From: a virus
DNA: 64,000 nt
Virus record (IMG/VR): IMGVR_UViG_3300038456_000361
Location: 1-64,000 of that record
Strand: one strand, 5' to 3'
In this document: one piece after another, positions 1 to 9,822 of the stretch
Layout of the letters: each line of letters begins with the position of its first letter
Numbering within the stretch: the first letter of the stretch is position 1
Position numbers and translations under genes: made by a program
Notes under the pieces: generated by a model
Told to the model about the DNA's origin: nothing
Seen by the model: the letters and a program-made list of their open reading frames with translations, nothing else
Databases searched by the model: none

Positions 1-1302
1 CCCACTCACCTGTCCCGGGGTGCCATTGCTGGGCCCTAGCTGCAGGGTCGAGTTGGTCCAGTAGAGGAGCGTTCTGCCGCCGCTCTCGCCACCCCAACGG
101 CTCTGGTAGGAGCAGATGGTGTTGCCGGGCCCGTTATTGTAGAACCAAGCCCCGCTGCCGCTGATGACCCCCGGCACGCCCGTGATGCGGAAGCAGGTGA
201 AGTCACACCCAGGAATGTTGAACGCGTACTGGCAACCCTGTTCAATCCAACAGTCGAGAACGGTGATTTCGTCGCAGTTGGCGTAGATGACATTCGCCCC
301 CAGATTGAAGTTGGAGAAATTGCATTGGTCGATGACCACGGACGTGCTGTCCGCGTTGGCGGAGATGCAAGCCCCGGTCTGGCCCACGAAGGCGCAGCGA
401 GTGATGCACCACGTGTTCTGGTCGATGTCGCCAGCGTTGGTGATGCTGATGCCGTTCACGCCCCCGTTGAACGTCAGGCCGTCGAGCCTGCCTCTCTGGC
501 CACCAGAGCAGTCGAAGAGGTCGGTGCTACCCCGAGCCTGCAGGCAGGCCTGTTCTCCGATGATGTCCGCACCCCCGGGAGGGGTAACGGGTGAGGTGAG
601 TACGTACACACCCTTCGGGAAGAAGATGCGTGCCTCGGTATACAAGTTGGTCATGTCTATCTGCGTGACACCGAGCCCAACCGAGAGGAAGCATCTTGTG
701 ATGGCCACGGTGTCATCCGTGCCGAGCGAGGGGTTGTTCGAGTTGCCATCGCCCTTGGCGCCCCACCACTTGACGGACACCTGACCGGCACCCGCGTAGA
801 TGACCGACCCCGTTCCTTGGAAGGTAAAAACCTGCGCCACGGGCGAAGCCGTGACGGCGCCCTCGATGGTTAGGGTGACCCCGTTGCCGACGGTGATGGA
901 GGAGCTATCGAAATCGAGGGTGACGCCCGGGGGTGTCGTGACATTCGCGGAGAGAAGGTACACGCCTGGTGTGCCCAGAGCCGCGGCCGGGAAGGTGACT
1001 GTCCCGACGCCACCGATGGCGGCGATGGCGGCATTGATGGCCGCGGAGTTGTCCGTGGCGCCCGTGGCATCGCCCCCGAAGAAACTGACGCTGACGAGAC
1101 GCTGGACGACAGCCTTGATGTCCGTAAGGGTCGAAGTCAGGGCATTGAACTGGGGTCCCGTGAGCTGTTCATCCGCGGGTCCCATGGGTGCGCTCGCGTT
1201 GACCTTGGGGCCACTGATGAAGCCCGCGCCGTTGACGGTCGTCGTCAGCCCTGTGTCTTGGTTGCCGGAAACGACGTCGTTGTCGATGAAGTTGTTGCTC
1301 AT
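1..1302 (-). CDS. Tail fibre/spike with pectate-lyase-like beta-helix (C-terminus outside window)
   Basis: Translating the minus strand from the ATG at 1302 gives 434 open codons to the window edge, so the gene is partial. After a short N-terminal attachment-like segment there are two regions of the Pectate_lyase_3 type: SFFGGDATGATDNSAAINAA near residue 75 and KWWGAKGDG followed by TDDTVAI near residue 180. Short Gly/Asn/Cys-rich turns typical of a right-handed beta-helix follow. Such proteins are receptor-binding or polysaccharide-degrading spikes at the baseplate periphery. A Shine-Dalgarno AGGAG lies about 7 nt upstream and overlaps the stop codon of the J protein gene, so the two are probably co-translated. 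The family call is fairly firm. Substrate and enzymatic activity cannot be judged without the C-terminus. Confidence 0.8.
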   Translation of the reverse strand, partial: MSNNFIDNDVVSGNQDTGLTTTVNGAGFISGPKVNASAPMGPADEQLTGPQFNALTSTLTDIKAVVQRLVSVSFFGGDATGATDNSAAINAAIAAIGGVGTVTFPAAALGTPGVYLLSANVTTPPGVTLDFDSSSITVGNGVTLTIEGAVTASPVAQVFTFQGTGSVIYAGAGQVSVKWWGAKGDGNSNNPSLGTDDTVAITRCFLSVGLGVTQIDMTNLYTEARIFFPKGVYVLTSPVTPPGGADIIGEQACLQARGSTDLFDCSGGQRGRLDGLTFNGGVNGISITNAGDIDQNTWCITRCAFVGQTGACISANADSTSVVIDQCNFSNFNLGANVIYANCDEITVLDCWIEQGCQYAFNIPGCDFTCFRITGVPGVISGSGAWFYNNGPGNTICSYQSRWGGESGGRTLLYWTNSTLQLGPSNGTPGQVSG

Positions 1303-1313
1303 CTGTGTCTCTC

Positions 1314-4300
1314 CTACTGATTGGCGAAGGTAACGGTGATGTCGTTGAGGTTCAGGACCCGAGCCCGCTCGAAGGACTGGATGGCGATGATGTCGTTGCC
1401 GGGTCCGTATGCGGGGCTCTGGATGGCGCAACCGGCGATGCCGAAGACGCTCTCCGCGGCCGTGACGACGGCCCCGAGGTCCACGCTCACGCCCGTGCCT
1501 AGGCCGTTCACGTAGCTCGCGACCGCGGACTGCACGGCCTCTTGGATGTCGTTTGGCGTGGCCGTGCTCGTGTTGAGGCGGATGACGATGCTGATGAGGA
1601 TGCGGCGGATGAATGGCCCGCTCGTGTTGATGTTCGCGCCCGCGGCGGCAATGCCCGGGTACGTGGCCGTATCCTGGGTGTCCCCGTAGACGACCTTATT
1701 CGCCTCCCCGATGAGGCCCACGGAGTGCGCGTACGCGTCGATGCCGTTCACGACCCCGGTGGGGAAGGCGAGCTTATCCAGGGGCTGCACGAGCGTGCCC
1801 GCGGCAATGCCGACTTTCGTGTACCCCTGGGCGGTGTCGAACTTCAGGTCCAGGTACAGACCGTCCTCCTGGTTGGGGGCGATGGCGATGAGGTGCTTGG
1901 TGAGGACCGAGGGGTTGCCCTCGAGGACCTGGATGAGCTGTGCGTTCACGGTCCCGAGGGGCGTGACCGCCGCAGGGGAGAAGGCGTTGATGGGCTGCTC
2001 GTTGGTGTTCACGAGCTGGAACCAGCGGTTCATCCCGAAGAGGGGCTGGACGATGTTGGACGTGGTCAAGGGATTGGGCACGCCCACGCTCGCCACCACC
2101 CAGGTGCCCATGTTGTCGGCGCCCCAGACTGGCGTGCTGATGGTGATGGTGTCCCCGGGGAGGAGGCTGTCGTTTTGGAGGAACGTCATGTACGCCCATC
2201 CGTTCGTGGCCACGGCCGAGGGGTTCTGGACCCAGAACACGGACGCGAGCGTGTCCACGCGCACGACCCTGAAGAGGCCGCCGTCGGCGCCCGGGAGGTT
2301 GCTGAAGCCCGAGGGCGTGGGGGGCACGGCGGTGGTGTTCACGTACACGTAGTCCCCCTCTTGGACGTTCGTGAGGGAGGGCATGGTGCCGATGCCGTTC
2401 CACGCGTACGCGACGAACTCGCCCTGGGCCTCGACCTGGAGGCAGATGAAGTCAGGTTCGACCCTCTCGATGGCGACCTGGGGGGTGCTCGTCTGGAGCT
2501 GAACGTAGCCCTGGGCGTCGATACCGTACAAGGACAGCGTCGTGGCCGGGCCGATGGGGAGCGTCCTCGGCATGCGGTTAGTGTTCTGGAGCGCGCAGTA
2601 GATGTCCCCGGTGAGGCCAGGCGTGGCGTCCGCGGTGAGGACGGAGCAGACCATGTACGCGCCCGGGTTGGGGCTCGTCTGTTCGGCGATGAGCTGCCCG
2701 AAGTTCTGCACAGGCGCGGAGATGCTGTTCGCGCTGCCTCCCTGGACCTGGATGGCGCCCTGGCTGCCGGCGGTGTCACTGGCCATGACGACCCGGTGTC
2801 CCCCACCGGAGACCTGCAGGGAGGCGTTGTTGCTGAGCCCGGTCACGGCCTGTGAATTCAGCCAAGGCACGAGCGTGTTCGCGTTCGTGGGGGCGATGAT
2901 GACGACTTCGTCCTGCCAGTCGCTGCCCGTGGCCAGGGCACCGTTGATGGGGTCCTTGAAGGTGAACGTGTAGTTCCCGCTCACGAGCGCCGGTGCCGTG
3001 CTCGTCTGCACGTAGTTCTTGCCGTCCGTGAGGGGCGTGTAGAAGTCCGCGACAAGCTCCTGGTCGGTGCTGCTCTGGGTTATGGAGCCCGTGCTCCCCG
3101 GGAGCGCGAAGGCGGTGATGGGCACGATGGAGTTCGTGACCGCGGCGAGCGCGTTCACGGCGGCCGCGATTTGCACGACGGTGTTGGCGCTCGTGTTCAC
3201 GGCGTAGAACTGGAAGGCGGGGATGCTCGCGGCCGGGAACCACTCGAGGGTGGTGCCCGTGCCCCCGCCCGCGGGGGACGCGTTCGCGTAGCCCTCGATG
3301 ATGCCATTGCCATCGTAGGAGTGCACGCCCATGGTCACGTCCTGGAACGCGGTCGGGAGCGCCGTCCACGCCACGGTCACGGGGATGCCCACGCCCGCTG
3401 GGGCGGCGAGGGTGAAGGCGAGAGTGCCCGCGGAGTAGTCGCTGACCGTGCCCGAGGCGATGCCCGAGCCGGTGATGAGCCCGGACCCGTTGTCGGTCCC
3501 GACCTGGGTCGCGCCCACGAACACCGCCAGGGAGCCAGGGCGGATGAACCCCGGGATGGTGGTGACGGCGCCGCTCGCGGTCTGGCTGCCGTTGCCCGTG
3601 AAGACGAGCTGCTCGCCCTGGATGGGCGAGAACGCGGTCGAGGTGGTGTTGAAGATGGTCGTGCCGGCCACGATGGAGCCGCCGAGGTTGGCATCCCCGG
3701 GCCCGTACGCGACCTCGCCGATGTTCGATACGGGTCCGTAGTTGGCGCCGATGTCGGCGTAGCTGATGGTGTTGGCGCCACGCGCGGTGATGTTGTACGA
3801 GCCCGAGGGGAAGTTGACATTGCCGCTCTTCAGGTAGACGACGTTCCCCACCTCGAGCCCGCTGTCGGTGACGCCCGCGGGGAGAGTGAGGGTCAACGTC
3901 GTCACGTTCGAGGTGCGTTGGGCCGTAGCCGCCTGGAGGTTGAAGGCGTACACGAGCGTGTAGAGGTCCCCGGGGCCGCCGGTGAGCACGGCCACGCCCA
4001 CGCGCGTGCTGGGCGTGAAGGAGACGCCCGTGGTGATGAGCGGGCCCGTCGGGAGGAGGATGCTGATGTTCGTGGTCAGGGCCGTGCTGGGGCCGCCGAT
4101 GCCCTGCCCGTACATGTCCGTGGTCACGGTCACGGGCTGGTTCGGGCCCACGCCGTAGTCGTAGCGGACCTGCGCGAGGTTGCCCTCCTCGCCGAGGCGG
4201 TAGTAGCGCCAGAGCATGGCCCTGATGGTGCTCGGGTCCGTGATGGCGCGTGCGTGCATGAACACCGCGAAGTCGGCAAAGTTGAACCCATTCGGGGGCG

Positions 4301-7300
4301 TGTTCGTGCTCGTCCCGAAGGCGACCGCGAGTGACTGGTCGGAGTTGTCCAGGTCCAGGAACGCGTTCGTGGCCGCGTACGTGCTCGAGGCCGGCGTGAG
4401 GCGCCTATACATGGGGATGATGAAGCGCAGGTTCTCGGGGTCCTCGTCCAGGACCACGGTGAGAGTGTCGAAGGGCGTGAGCGTCCACGGGGCCGCCGAA
4501 TAGACGCGGTCCTGGGGCAGCCACTCCACAGGCACGTCGTCGCGGAGCGTGAGCACGGTGTTCGTGTTGGAGACGCCTGGTACCTGGGAGAGGATGGGGG
4601 ACGTGAAGGCGTAGGCGGAGCCGAACCGGGGCACTACCTCGAGCACGCCCGAGGGGGTGTTCTCGTCGTAGAAGCCCTCGAGACCCACGATGGTGCTCCC
4701 GCTGCTGATGACCTCGTTGCCGTTCTGGCCGTCGCTGCCCGTGGTGACCTGAATCTCGTCCGGGCCGAGCGCGGACGTCACGCTCAGGGTCTGGAAGTTC
4801 GGCGTCCCCAGGTCCGTGCCGCCGGTGCTGACCGCGGGCTGGTGGCTGGGGAGATTGACGATGGCGTCCCCGGTGGGGATGGCGAACTTCTGGGCCTGCA
4901 GGTCCGTCGCCACGAGGGCGATGTCCCCGGTGAGGTCGTACGTGTTCGTGTTCACGCGCAGGGCCTGTGTCTGGTACACGACCGCGGAGCCGCCCTCGAG
5001 CTGGGCCGTGAAGGCGGCCGCGAGCACGGGGATGAGGACGTTGCTCGTCGCGGGGATGGTGACCTGCTGGACCCAGGAGGAGGTCCTCACGACGACGCCG
5101 CCACCGTTGGTGAGGGTCTGCACTCCCAGGGTCGTGTCCACGACCGGGTACCAGCTGCCCGCGGCGACCGCGACCCCGTTGATGGAGGCGATGGCGGCCG
5201 TCGTGTATACCTCGGCGCTCGCGGTCGTGAGCGGGGTGGTCACGCCCAGGAGGTCCCATCCTTTGGTGCCCGTGCTCCCGCCCGCGAAGAGTACCCGCGT
5301 GGGGGATAGGGTCACCACGGCGGCGTCGAAGCGGCTCGGCTGCTCGGGGTTGGCGACGTACGCCCACGTGTCGTGGGTCTTGTCCCAGATTTCCGAGTAG
5401 TTCGGACCCTGCGTGCCCGACGGGTCCGCCCCGGAGCTGGCGATGAGCTGTGGCGCCACGGAGGTACCGAGGGGGGCCGCGTTCCCGAAGACGTGTGTGA
5501 GTTGCGAGGGCGCCACCACGGTCCACGCGGTGCCGTTGAAGGTCTCGGTGACGAGGGTGCCGTTGAGCTTCGCCCCGAGAACCGAGAAGGAGTAGAAGCC
5601 CCCGACGGTGACGACGGTGGTGCCGTCCGCGAGGAGGGACGTGCGGTGCGCGTACCTGCCCGTGTTGAGGGGGACCGTCGTGGACCACGTCAGGGACGTG
5701 AGGTCGAGTTTCTCGCACTCGGAGAGGAACACCGAGTGGATGGCCGTGGTGCCGCCGGTGACGAGCACGTAGGGCCCGCTCGGCGCCGACGCGGGCACGT
5801 ACAGCATCTGGTGGTAGGCGCGCGCGTCGCGCATCGAGGGCGCCGTCGTCCACGTGTTGGCCGTGGGGTTGTAGTAGTACGCGTTCGCGCAGATGCTCGT
5901 CGAGGGGGAGCTGTTGTCGAACCCGCCGGCCACGAGGATGAGGTCCGCGAGCACGCCCCCGCTGGCGTCCATGGTCACGGCCTGGTGTCCGGCCAGGGGC
6001 CCGGGCATCGCCGCCGCCGTGGAGAAAGTCTGTGCGACCGGGTCGTAGATTTCCGCGCTCGCGAGGGGGTTGAGCATGGCGCTGTTGATGGTCTGGAACA
6101 GGGAGGTGGCCCCGAGGCCGCCGGCCACGAGGACCTTGCCCGCGTTCGCGCCCGTGGGAATCAGGGAGGCCGTGTGGTACCCCCGGCCGGTCGCGAGGCT
6201 CCCCACGACGGTGATGGCGCCCGTGCTGGGCGTGTAGATGCACGCCTCGGCGCTGAAGTCCCCGAAGATGGGCCGGAAGCCACCGCAGATGAGGACGGTG
6301 CCGTCGTTGAGGAGGGTCGCCGTCATGCCCGTGCCCGTCATGGGCAGGCTCTGGCGCCCAATCTCGGCCCAGGTCCCCAGGGGGTCGACGTTGTCGATGC
6401 GCCACCGGCCCTGCGCGTTGGCGGTGAGCCCCGGGTCCCAGAGGACGAGGTCGTCGCCCGTGAGCGTGGAGACGAAGGGCGATGCCCCGGTGGTGGAGGT
6501 GAGGCGCACGCGCGCGCCCCAGTTCTCGAGCGCGGACACGCTGTACGTGAACTGCGTCCCCGCTGCGATGCCCGTGGGGATGACCTGGGCTCTGCCGTCG
6601 AGGACGAACCACCAGTTCGCGCCCTGGGCACCTGTGATGCTCGGGATGGCCGACGTGGGCGTGAGCGGGTCCGGCGGGGACTGGATGAAGGCGCGCGTGT
6701 AGAAGCTCCCGATGGAGAGCACGTCGTAGGGCTGCAATGACTTCACGAGGCTGATTTGGCCCCAGTTGCGGTTCAGCGTGTAGTCGTTGCTGAGCCCGTA
6801 GGAGCTGACGAGGTTGAAGAGTTTCCCGAGGAGCGTGCCACCGCTGATGACCACCGAGGCCCTTGGGCTGGTGCCCAGATTCGAGGTCAGGGTCAGGGTG
6901 CTACCTCCCGCGGTGGCGGTGATGCCAGGGATGGCGGCGTTGATGACCGTCGCCCAGGCCGCGAGGGAGTTGATGCCCACGGTGGTGAAACCCGTGTTCG
7001 AGTTGATGAAGGATTGGGCCGTGAAGGTGTACACGGGCACAGGTCCGGCGGCCACGGTCACGTAGAAGGCCGTCACCGTAGCAGCAAGGGGCGGGGCCGT
7101 GAGGAAGTTGACGTTGATGACCCCGCTCGCGTAGTCCACGGTGGAGCCCGCGGCGATGGTGGTGCCGACGATGACGCCAGCCCCAGTATCGGTGCCCACG
7201 GGGAGCCCGTTCACGAGCACCACGAGGGTGTTCGCCTGGATGGGGAGCTGAAGGGCCGTGGTGGCGAAGTTCGTCGCCACGTCGTCGCCGGTGCCCACGG

Positions 7301-8885
7301 TCAGATTCACCTGTGCGGGGCTCGCGGTGCCGTCCACCTGGACGATGAGGGTCTCCACGGGGTTCAACAGCCCCCACGTGCTCACGGGGCGGCTCTGCAC
7401 GGACGCGACCTGGCCATCCTTGCTCAGGAGCCGGTCGTTCTTGTACAGGCGCATGGTCTCGGTGAGACCCACGGGGAAGTCCAGGCTGAGGTTCGCGTCC
7501 ACGGCACCCTTGGGCAGCTCGTCGCTGGCCATCTGCAGGGTCTCGTTGGTATCAGCTCGAGCCGTGATGGTGACGGTGGTCGCGCTGTTGCTGAGACGCG
7601 CCTGGAAGGCGATACCCGCGTCGCGGTTGATGCTCGCAACCACCTCGAAGGCGCTCGCCGCCAGGGGGTTCTGGAAGTCCGAGGCGGAGAAACTGTGCAG
7701 GGAGAGCACTCTACCCACCAGGATGGCCAGCGTGGCCCCCGGGGTCATGCTGAAGGGCGCCACAATCAGGGACGTGAGGTTCGCCTTCGTGACGGGCGGG
7801 TCTGACGCGATTTGGAAGTACTGCTCGCCCCCGTTGGCCTGCGCGACCACGCTCTCGAAGGGGACGCCCGTCCAGATTTCCTCGTACCCGGTGCCGTCGT
7901 CGATGTACAGTGCCGCCGGGAGGCCGCCCTGGGGGAGTACGAAGGCCGCCGAGGTCACGGTCTTGTTCTCGTCGGGGCTCGTGATGCCCGTCACGCCAGT
8001 GGTGATGGCGAGGGGCGTGCCCTGGGCGCGCGTGGCCCGGATTTCGCGGATGCGCTCGCGCAGCTCGTCGTCGGTCTCGGCGGCCTGGGCGTTCGCGAAG
8101 GGGAGGGAGTTCGTGACCGCGGCGCCCGTGAACGGGGGGTTCACCCAGCCCGTGATGGTGTTGTACTGGACGTTGCCTCCGATGCCCGGGAGGAGCGCGA
8201 TGACCTGGATGCCGTCCACCTCGGTCTCGCCGTCGGGGAGCGTGGCCGTGTAGAGGACCTTGAACTGCGTGCTCGTGCTCGCGTTCCCCTGCGGGGTCTG
8301 CGCGATGGTGCCCGCGGGGACCTGGCGGTTGCCACCCTGGGCGAGGATGACGCTCTCGCCGATGTTGTGGAAGTTCTGGGTGGTGACGCCCGCCGAGAGC
8401 GCGATGGTCCAGTACACGCCCACCTGGGTGATGCTCGAGTAGGCCAGCGGGCCCTCGTAGTCGGAGGTGCCGCGGCCGATGTAGATGGAGCCTGAGGCGG
8501 GGAACGTCGAGCCGTCGACGACGTTGATGGTGGCGACGCCGGCAATGGGCGCGCTCGTGCCCTGGAAGATGGTCGAGACCACCTTGGTGAACCTCGTGTC
8601 CGTGACGTTCACGCCCCCGGAGGCGTACGTGTCGACCTCGCGCTGCGTGCCCTCGTCGAGGGCGAGCCGGTCGAGCGCGGTGCCCGTGGCCTGGCCAAGG
8701 GTGGTGGCCCGAAGAAGGGCGAAGATGTCCTGGCTGTTGCGGAGGTCGCTCTCAGCTGCCGCCTCGAAGATGGACAGCACCGGGGAACCGACCTTGAGGG
8801 CTTTTAAGCCGTAGGAGGCCAAAAAACTATCAATCATCCCGCCGACAATTTGCGAAAAACTTCGTGGAACTGGGATGTTAGACAT
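1314..8885 (-). CDS. Giant baseplate J-like protein with embedded Kelch propeller
   Basis: This 2523-residue protein begins and ends like the baseplate J / Mu gp47 family. The N-terminal 330 residues include DELRERIREIRATRAQGTPL, and the last 150 residues include PFIRRILISIVIRLNTS and a domain ending in NDITVTFANQ. The protein would build the outer baseplate wedge that contacts fibres, which fits its place directly upstream of the fibre gene. It is several times longer than usual J proteins. The extra length is repetitive beta-rich sequence and, at about residues 840-1225, seven Kelch-type units ending in strands such as VLICGGF, VLVAGGL, ILVAGGF and VLVTGGT. The start overlaps the end of the upstream Endo VII gene by 8 nt. 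A role for the insert in glycan or receptor binding is inference. Confidence 0.85.
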   Translation of the reverse strand: MSNIPVPRSFSQIVGGMIDSFLASYGLKALKVGSPVLSIFEAAAESDLRNSQDIFALLRATTLGQATGTALDRLALDEGTQREVDTYASGGVNVTDTRFTKVVSTIFQGTSAPIAGVATINVVDGSTFPASGSIYIGRGTSDYEGPLAYSSITQVGVYWTIALSAGVTTQNFHNIGESVILAQGGNRQVPAGTIAQTPQGNASTSTQFKVLYTATLPDGETEVDGIQVIALLPGIGGNVQYNTITGWVNPPFTGAAVTNSLPFANAQAAETDDELRERIREIRATRAQGTPLAITTGVTGITSPDENKTVTSAAFVLPQGGLPAALYIDDGTGYEEIWTGVPFESVVAQANGGEQYFQIASDPPVTKANLTSLIVAPFSMTPGATLAILVGRVLSLHSFSASDFQNPLAASAFEVVASINRDAGIAFQARLSNSATTVTITARADTNETLQMASDELPKGAVDANLSLDFPVGLTETMRLYKNDRLLSKDGQVASVQSRPVSTWGLLNPVETLIVQVDGTASPAQVNLTVGTGDDVATNFATTALQLPIQANTLVVLVNGLPVGTDTGAGVIVGTTIAAGSTVDYASGVINVNFLTAPPLAATVTAFYVTVAAGPVPVYTFTAQSFINSNTGFTTVGINSLAAWATVINAAIPGITATAGGSTLTLTSNLGTSPRASVVISGGTLLGKLFNLVSSYGLSNDYTLNRNWGQISLVKSLQPYDVLSIGSFYTRAFIQSPPDPLTPTSAIPSITGAQGANWWFVLDGRAQVIPTGIAAGTQFTYSVSALENWGARVRLTSTTGASPFVSTLTGDDLVLWDPGLTANAQGRWRIDNVDPLGTWAEIGRQSLPMTGTGMTATLLNDGTVLICGGFRPIFGDFSAEACIYTPSTGAITVVGSLATGRGYHTASLIPTGANAGKVLVAGGLGATSLFQTINSAMLNPLASAEIYDPVAQTFSTAAAMPGPLAGHQAVTMDASGGVLADLILVAGGFDNSSPSTSICANAYYYNPTANTWTTAPSMRDARAYHQMLYVPASAPSGPYVLVTGGTTAIHSVFLSECEKLDLTSLTWSTTVPLNTGRYAHRTSLLADGTTVVTVGGFYSFSVLGAKLNGTLVTETFNGTAWTVVAPSQLTHVFGNAAPLGTSVAPQLIASSGADPSGTQGPNYSEIWDKTHDTWAYVANPEQPSRFDAAVVTLSPTRVLFAGGSTGTKGWDLLGVTTPLTTASAEVYTTAAIASINGVAVAAGSWYPVVDTTLGVQTLTNGGGVVVRTSSWVQQVTIPATSNVLIPVLAAAFTAQLEGGSAVVYQTQALRVNTNTYDLTGDIALVATDLQAQKFAIPTGDAIVNLPSHQPAVSTGGTDLGTPNFQTLSVTSALGPDEIQVTTGSDGQNGNEVISSGSTIVGLEGFYDENTPSGVLEVVPRFGSAYAFTSPILSQVPGVSNTNTVLTLRDDVPVEWLPQDRVYSAAPWTLTPFDTLTVVLDEDPENLRFIIPMYRRLTPASSTYAATNAFLDLDNSDQSLAVAFGTSTNTPPNGFNFADFAVFMHARAITDPSTIRAMLWRYYRLGEEGNLAQVRYDYGVGPNQPVTVTTDMYGQGIGGPSTALTTNISILLPTGPLITTGVSFTPSTRVGVAVLTGGPGDLYTLVYAFNLQAATAQRTSNVTTLTLTLPAGVTDSGLEVGNVVYLKSGNVNFPSGSYNITARGANTISYADIGANYGPVSNIGEVAYGPGDANLGGSIVAGTTIFNTTSTAFSPIQGEQLVFTGNGSQTASGAVTTIPGFIRPGSLAVFVGATQVGTDNGSGLITGSGIASGTVSDYSAGTLAFTLAAPAGVGIPVTVAWTALPTAFQDVTMGVHSYDGNGIIEGYANASPAGGGTGTTLEWFPAASIPAFQFYAVNTSANTVVQIAAAVNALAAVTNSIVPITAFALPGSTGSITQSSTDQELVADFYTPLTDGKNYVQTSTAPALVSGNYTFTFKDPINGALATGSDWQDEVVIIAPTNANTLVPWLNSQAVTGLSNNASLQVSGGGHRVVMASDTAGSQGAIQVQGGSANSISAPVQNFGQLIAEQTSPNPGAYMVCSVLTADATPGLTGDIYCALQNTNRMPRTLPIGPATTLSLYGIDAQGYVQLQTSTPQVAIERVEPDFICLQVEAQGEFVAYAWNGIGTMPSLTNVQEGDYVYVNTTAVPPTPSGFSNLPGADGGLFRVVRVDTLASVFWVQNPSAVATNGWAYMTFLQNDSLLPGDTITISTPVWGADNMGTWVVASVGVPNPLTTSNIVQPLFGMNRWFQLVNTNEQPINAFSPAAVTPLGTVNAQLIQVLEGNPSVLTKHLIAIAPNQEDGLYLDLKFDTAQGYTKVGIAAGTLVQPLDKLAFPTGVVNGIDAYAHSVGLIGEANKVVYGDTQDTATYPGIAAAGANINTSGPFIRRILISIVIRLNTSTATPNDIQEAVQSAVASYVNGLGTGVSVDLGAVVTAAESVFGIAGCAIQSPAYGPGNDIIAIQSFERARVLNLNDITVTFANQ

Positions 8886-9372
8886 TCTGCTTCCTCAGAT
8901 ATTCGATGGCTGCCTGAAGGCTGTCCATATTGTCCTTGAACGACCCAAGACCAACATTGCAACGATTACAGAGAAGACCTCGCACCACACCAGTTACATG
9001 GTCATGGTCCACGGAGAAGTGCTTGTGCTTACTGTGTCCGATGTCTTTGCTCTTGCAAATTGCACATGCGCCGCCCTGGACCTCAAGTAGTCTCTCGTAC
9101 TGCTCGAGAGTGATTCCGTATCGTTCCTTGAACTTCTGCCGGCGCATCGCTTCGGGATGGTCACGATGCCATTGTCTGGCATAGGCTCTTCCTTCCTCGC
9201 TCTTGTTCCATCGACGTTTGGCGGCATCCCTGTTCGGGTCCTTGCTCTGGCATTCTTTGCGGGGCTGAACAAGAAGACCCGCCCCGCGGGTATAGAAGAT
9301 GTCCTCGCCACCATAGGCTCCGCACCCAGTGCAAGTCTTGGCTGTTGCCGGCTGAACTCCTCGAAGTCCCAT
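8878..9372 (-). CDS. Endonuclease VII-type (His-Me finger) homing-like endonuclease
   Basis: The protein has 164 residues. Its C-terminal half matches the recombination endonuclease VII fold: CAICKSKD, then FSVDHDHVTGVVRGLLCNRC, with two CxxC zinc pairs and the catalytic DHDH core. The N-terminal part carries another CxxC pair (CTGCG) and a basic helical stretch. Free-standing copies of this family in phages usually act as homing endonucleases rather than as Holliday-junction resolvases. It lies between a late promoter-like motif and the J protein gene, overlapping the latter by 8 nt. Its sequence is visibly less GC-rich than its neighbours, which suits a mobile insertion. Confidence 0.85.
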   Translation of the reverse strand: MGLRGVQPATAKTCTGCGAYGGEDIFYTRGAGLLVQPRKECQSKDPNRDAAKRRWNKSEEGRAYARQWHRDHPEAMRRQKFKERYGITLEQYERLLEVQGGACAICKSKDIGHSKHKHFSVDHDHVTGVVRGLLCNRCNVGLGSFKDNMDSLQAAIEYLRKQNV

Positions 9373-9398
9373 CGTCTATCTCCTGCGGTGTGGGGAGG

Positions 9399-9413
9399 GC
9401 AGAGTGGCTCTGC
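9399..9413. repeat. Short inverted repeat in leader of Endo VII gene
   Basis: GCAGAG and CTCTGC flank a 3-nt centre, with a partial extension (GGGCAGAG on one side). It lies between the late motif and the ATG at 9372. It resembles the longer palindrome at 62906-62928. It could be an RNA hairpin or a DNA-binding site. Confidence 0.4.
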
Positions 9414-9423
9414 TCATAGGGGG

Positions 9424-9432
9424 TAGATTGCC
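9424..9432 (-). promoter_or_regulatory. Late promoter-like motif GGCAATCTA
   Basis: Reads GGCAATCTA on the minus strand, 51 nt before the Endo VII ATG at 9372. It is one of about twenty copies in the window. Confidence 0.6.
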
Positions 9433-9447
9433 GCCCTGGGATTGTGG

Positions 9448-9453
9448 TATAGT
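9448..9453 (+). promoter_or_regulatory. Extended -10 box, probably leaderless
   Basis: TGTGGTATAGT matches an extended sigma70 -10 element. TATAGT is followed by 6 nt and then the ATG at 9460, so transcription would begin at or next to the start codon. A TTGCCG at 9428 is only 14 nt upstream and is not a convincing -35. Confidence 0.6.
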
Positions 9454-9459
9454 CCACCC

Positions 9460-9822
9460 ATGCCCATCGACTGGTTGCTAGACCCCGGGGTCCCCGCGGT
9501 GGCCCTCAAGGCCCCCGTTGTCGAGACCTGGCCGGACGACGTGGCCGGCGGGTTCACATGGAACACGGCCTTGGGCGAGGAGCAGGGGCCCGTGTTCTGC
9601 GACACCGAAGCGGGCGTCGCCACGGCCTGGCACGCGGCGCTCGCGTCCCGGTACAAGGCCATCCACCTGAACGGGCGCCTCGTCAAGGCCGTGCACCTCC
9701 CGCATCTCTGCGGGTGCATCGGCTGTCACCCCGAGTACCACGGGCGCGCCCCTCGGGTCTACGGGAAGGGTGTCATGTACAGCAGCGACACGCGTTCGTG
9801 CCTCTGCCATCCTCGAGGCTAG
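9460..9822 (+). CDS. Hypothetical protein, Cys/His-rich C-terminus
   Basis: The gene encodes 120 residues of unknown function. It is a lone plus-strand gene inserted among minus-strand tail genes. Its last 4 nt overlap the 3' end of the converging wedge gene. The second half contains CGCIGC followed by H and later CLCH, which could bind a metal ion. The ATG at 9460 is preferred over one 18 nt upstream because it sits 6 nt after a TATAGT box, as in other plus-strand genes here. Confidence 0.6.
   Translation: MPIDWLLDPGVPAVALKAPVVETWPDDVAGGFTWNTALGEEQGPVFCDTEAGVATAWHAALASRYKAIHLNGRLVKAVHLPHLCGCIGCHPEYHGRAPRVYGKGVMYSSDTRSCLCHPRG

Noticed and set aside
1542-2855. A 437-codon plus-strand frame
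   Set aside because: Antisense to the J protein C-terminal region, low-complexity Val/Asp/Gly/Arg composition and no start signals.
4405-6612. A 735-codon minus-strand frame within the J protein gene
   Set aside because: Same strand but different frame from the J gene, with an Arg/His/Gly-rich composition; a frame shadow of GC-rich DNA.
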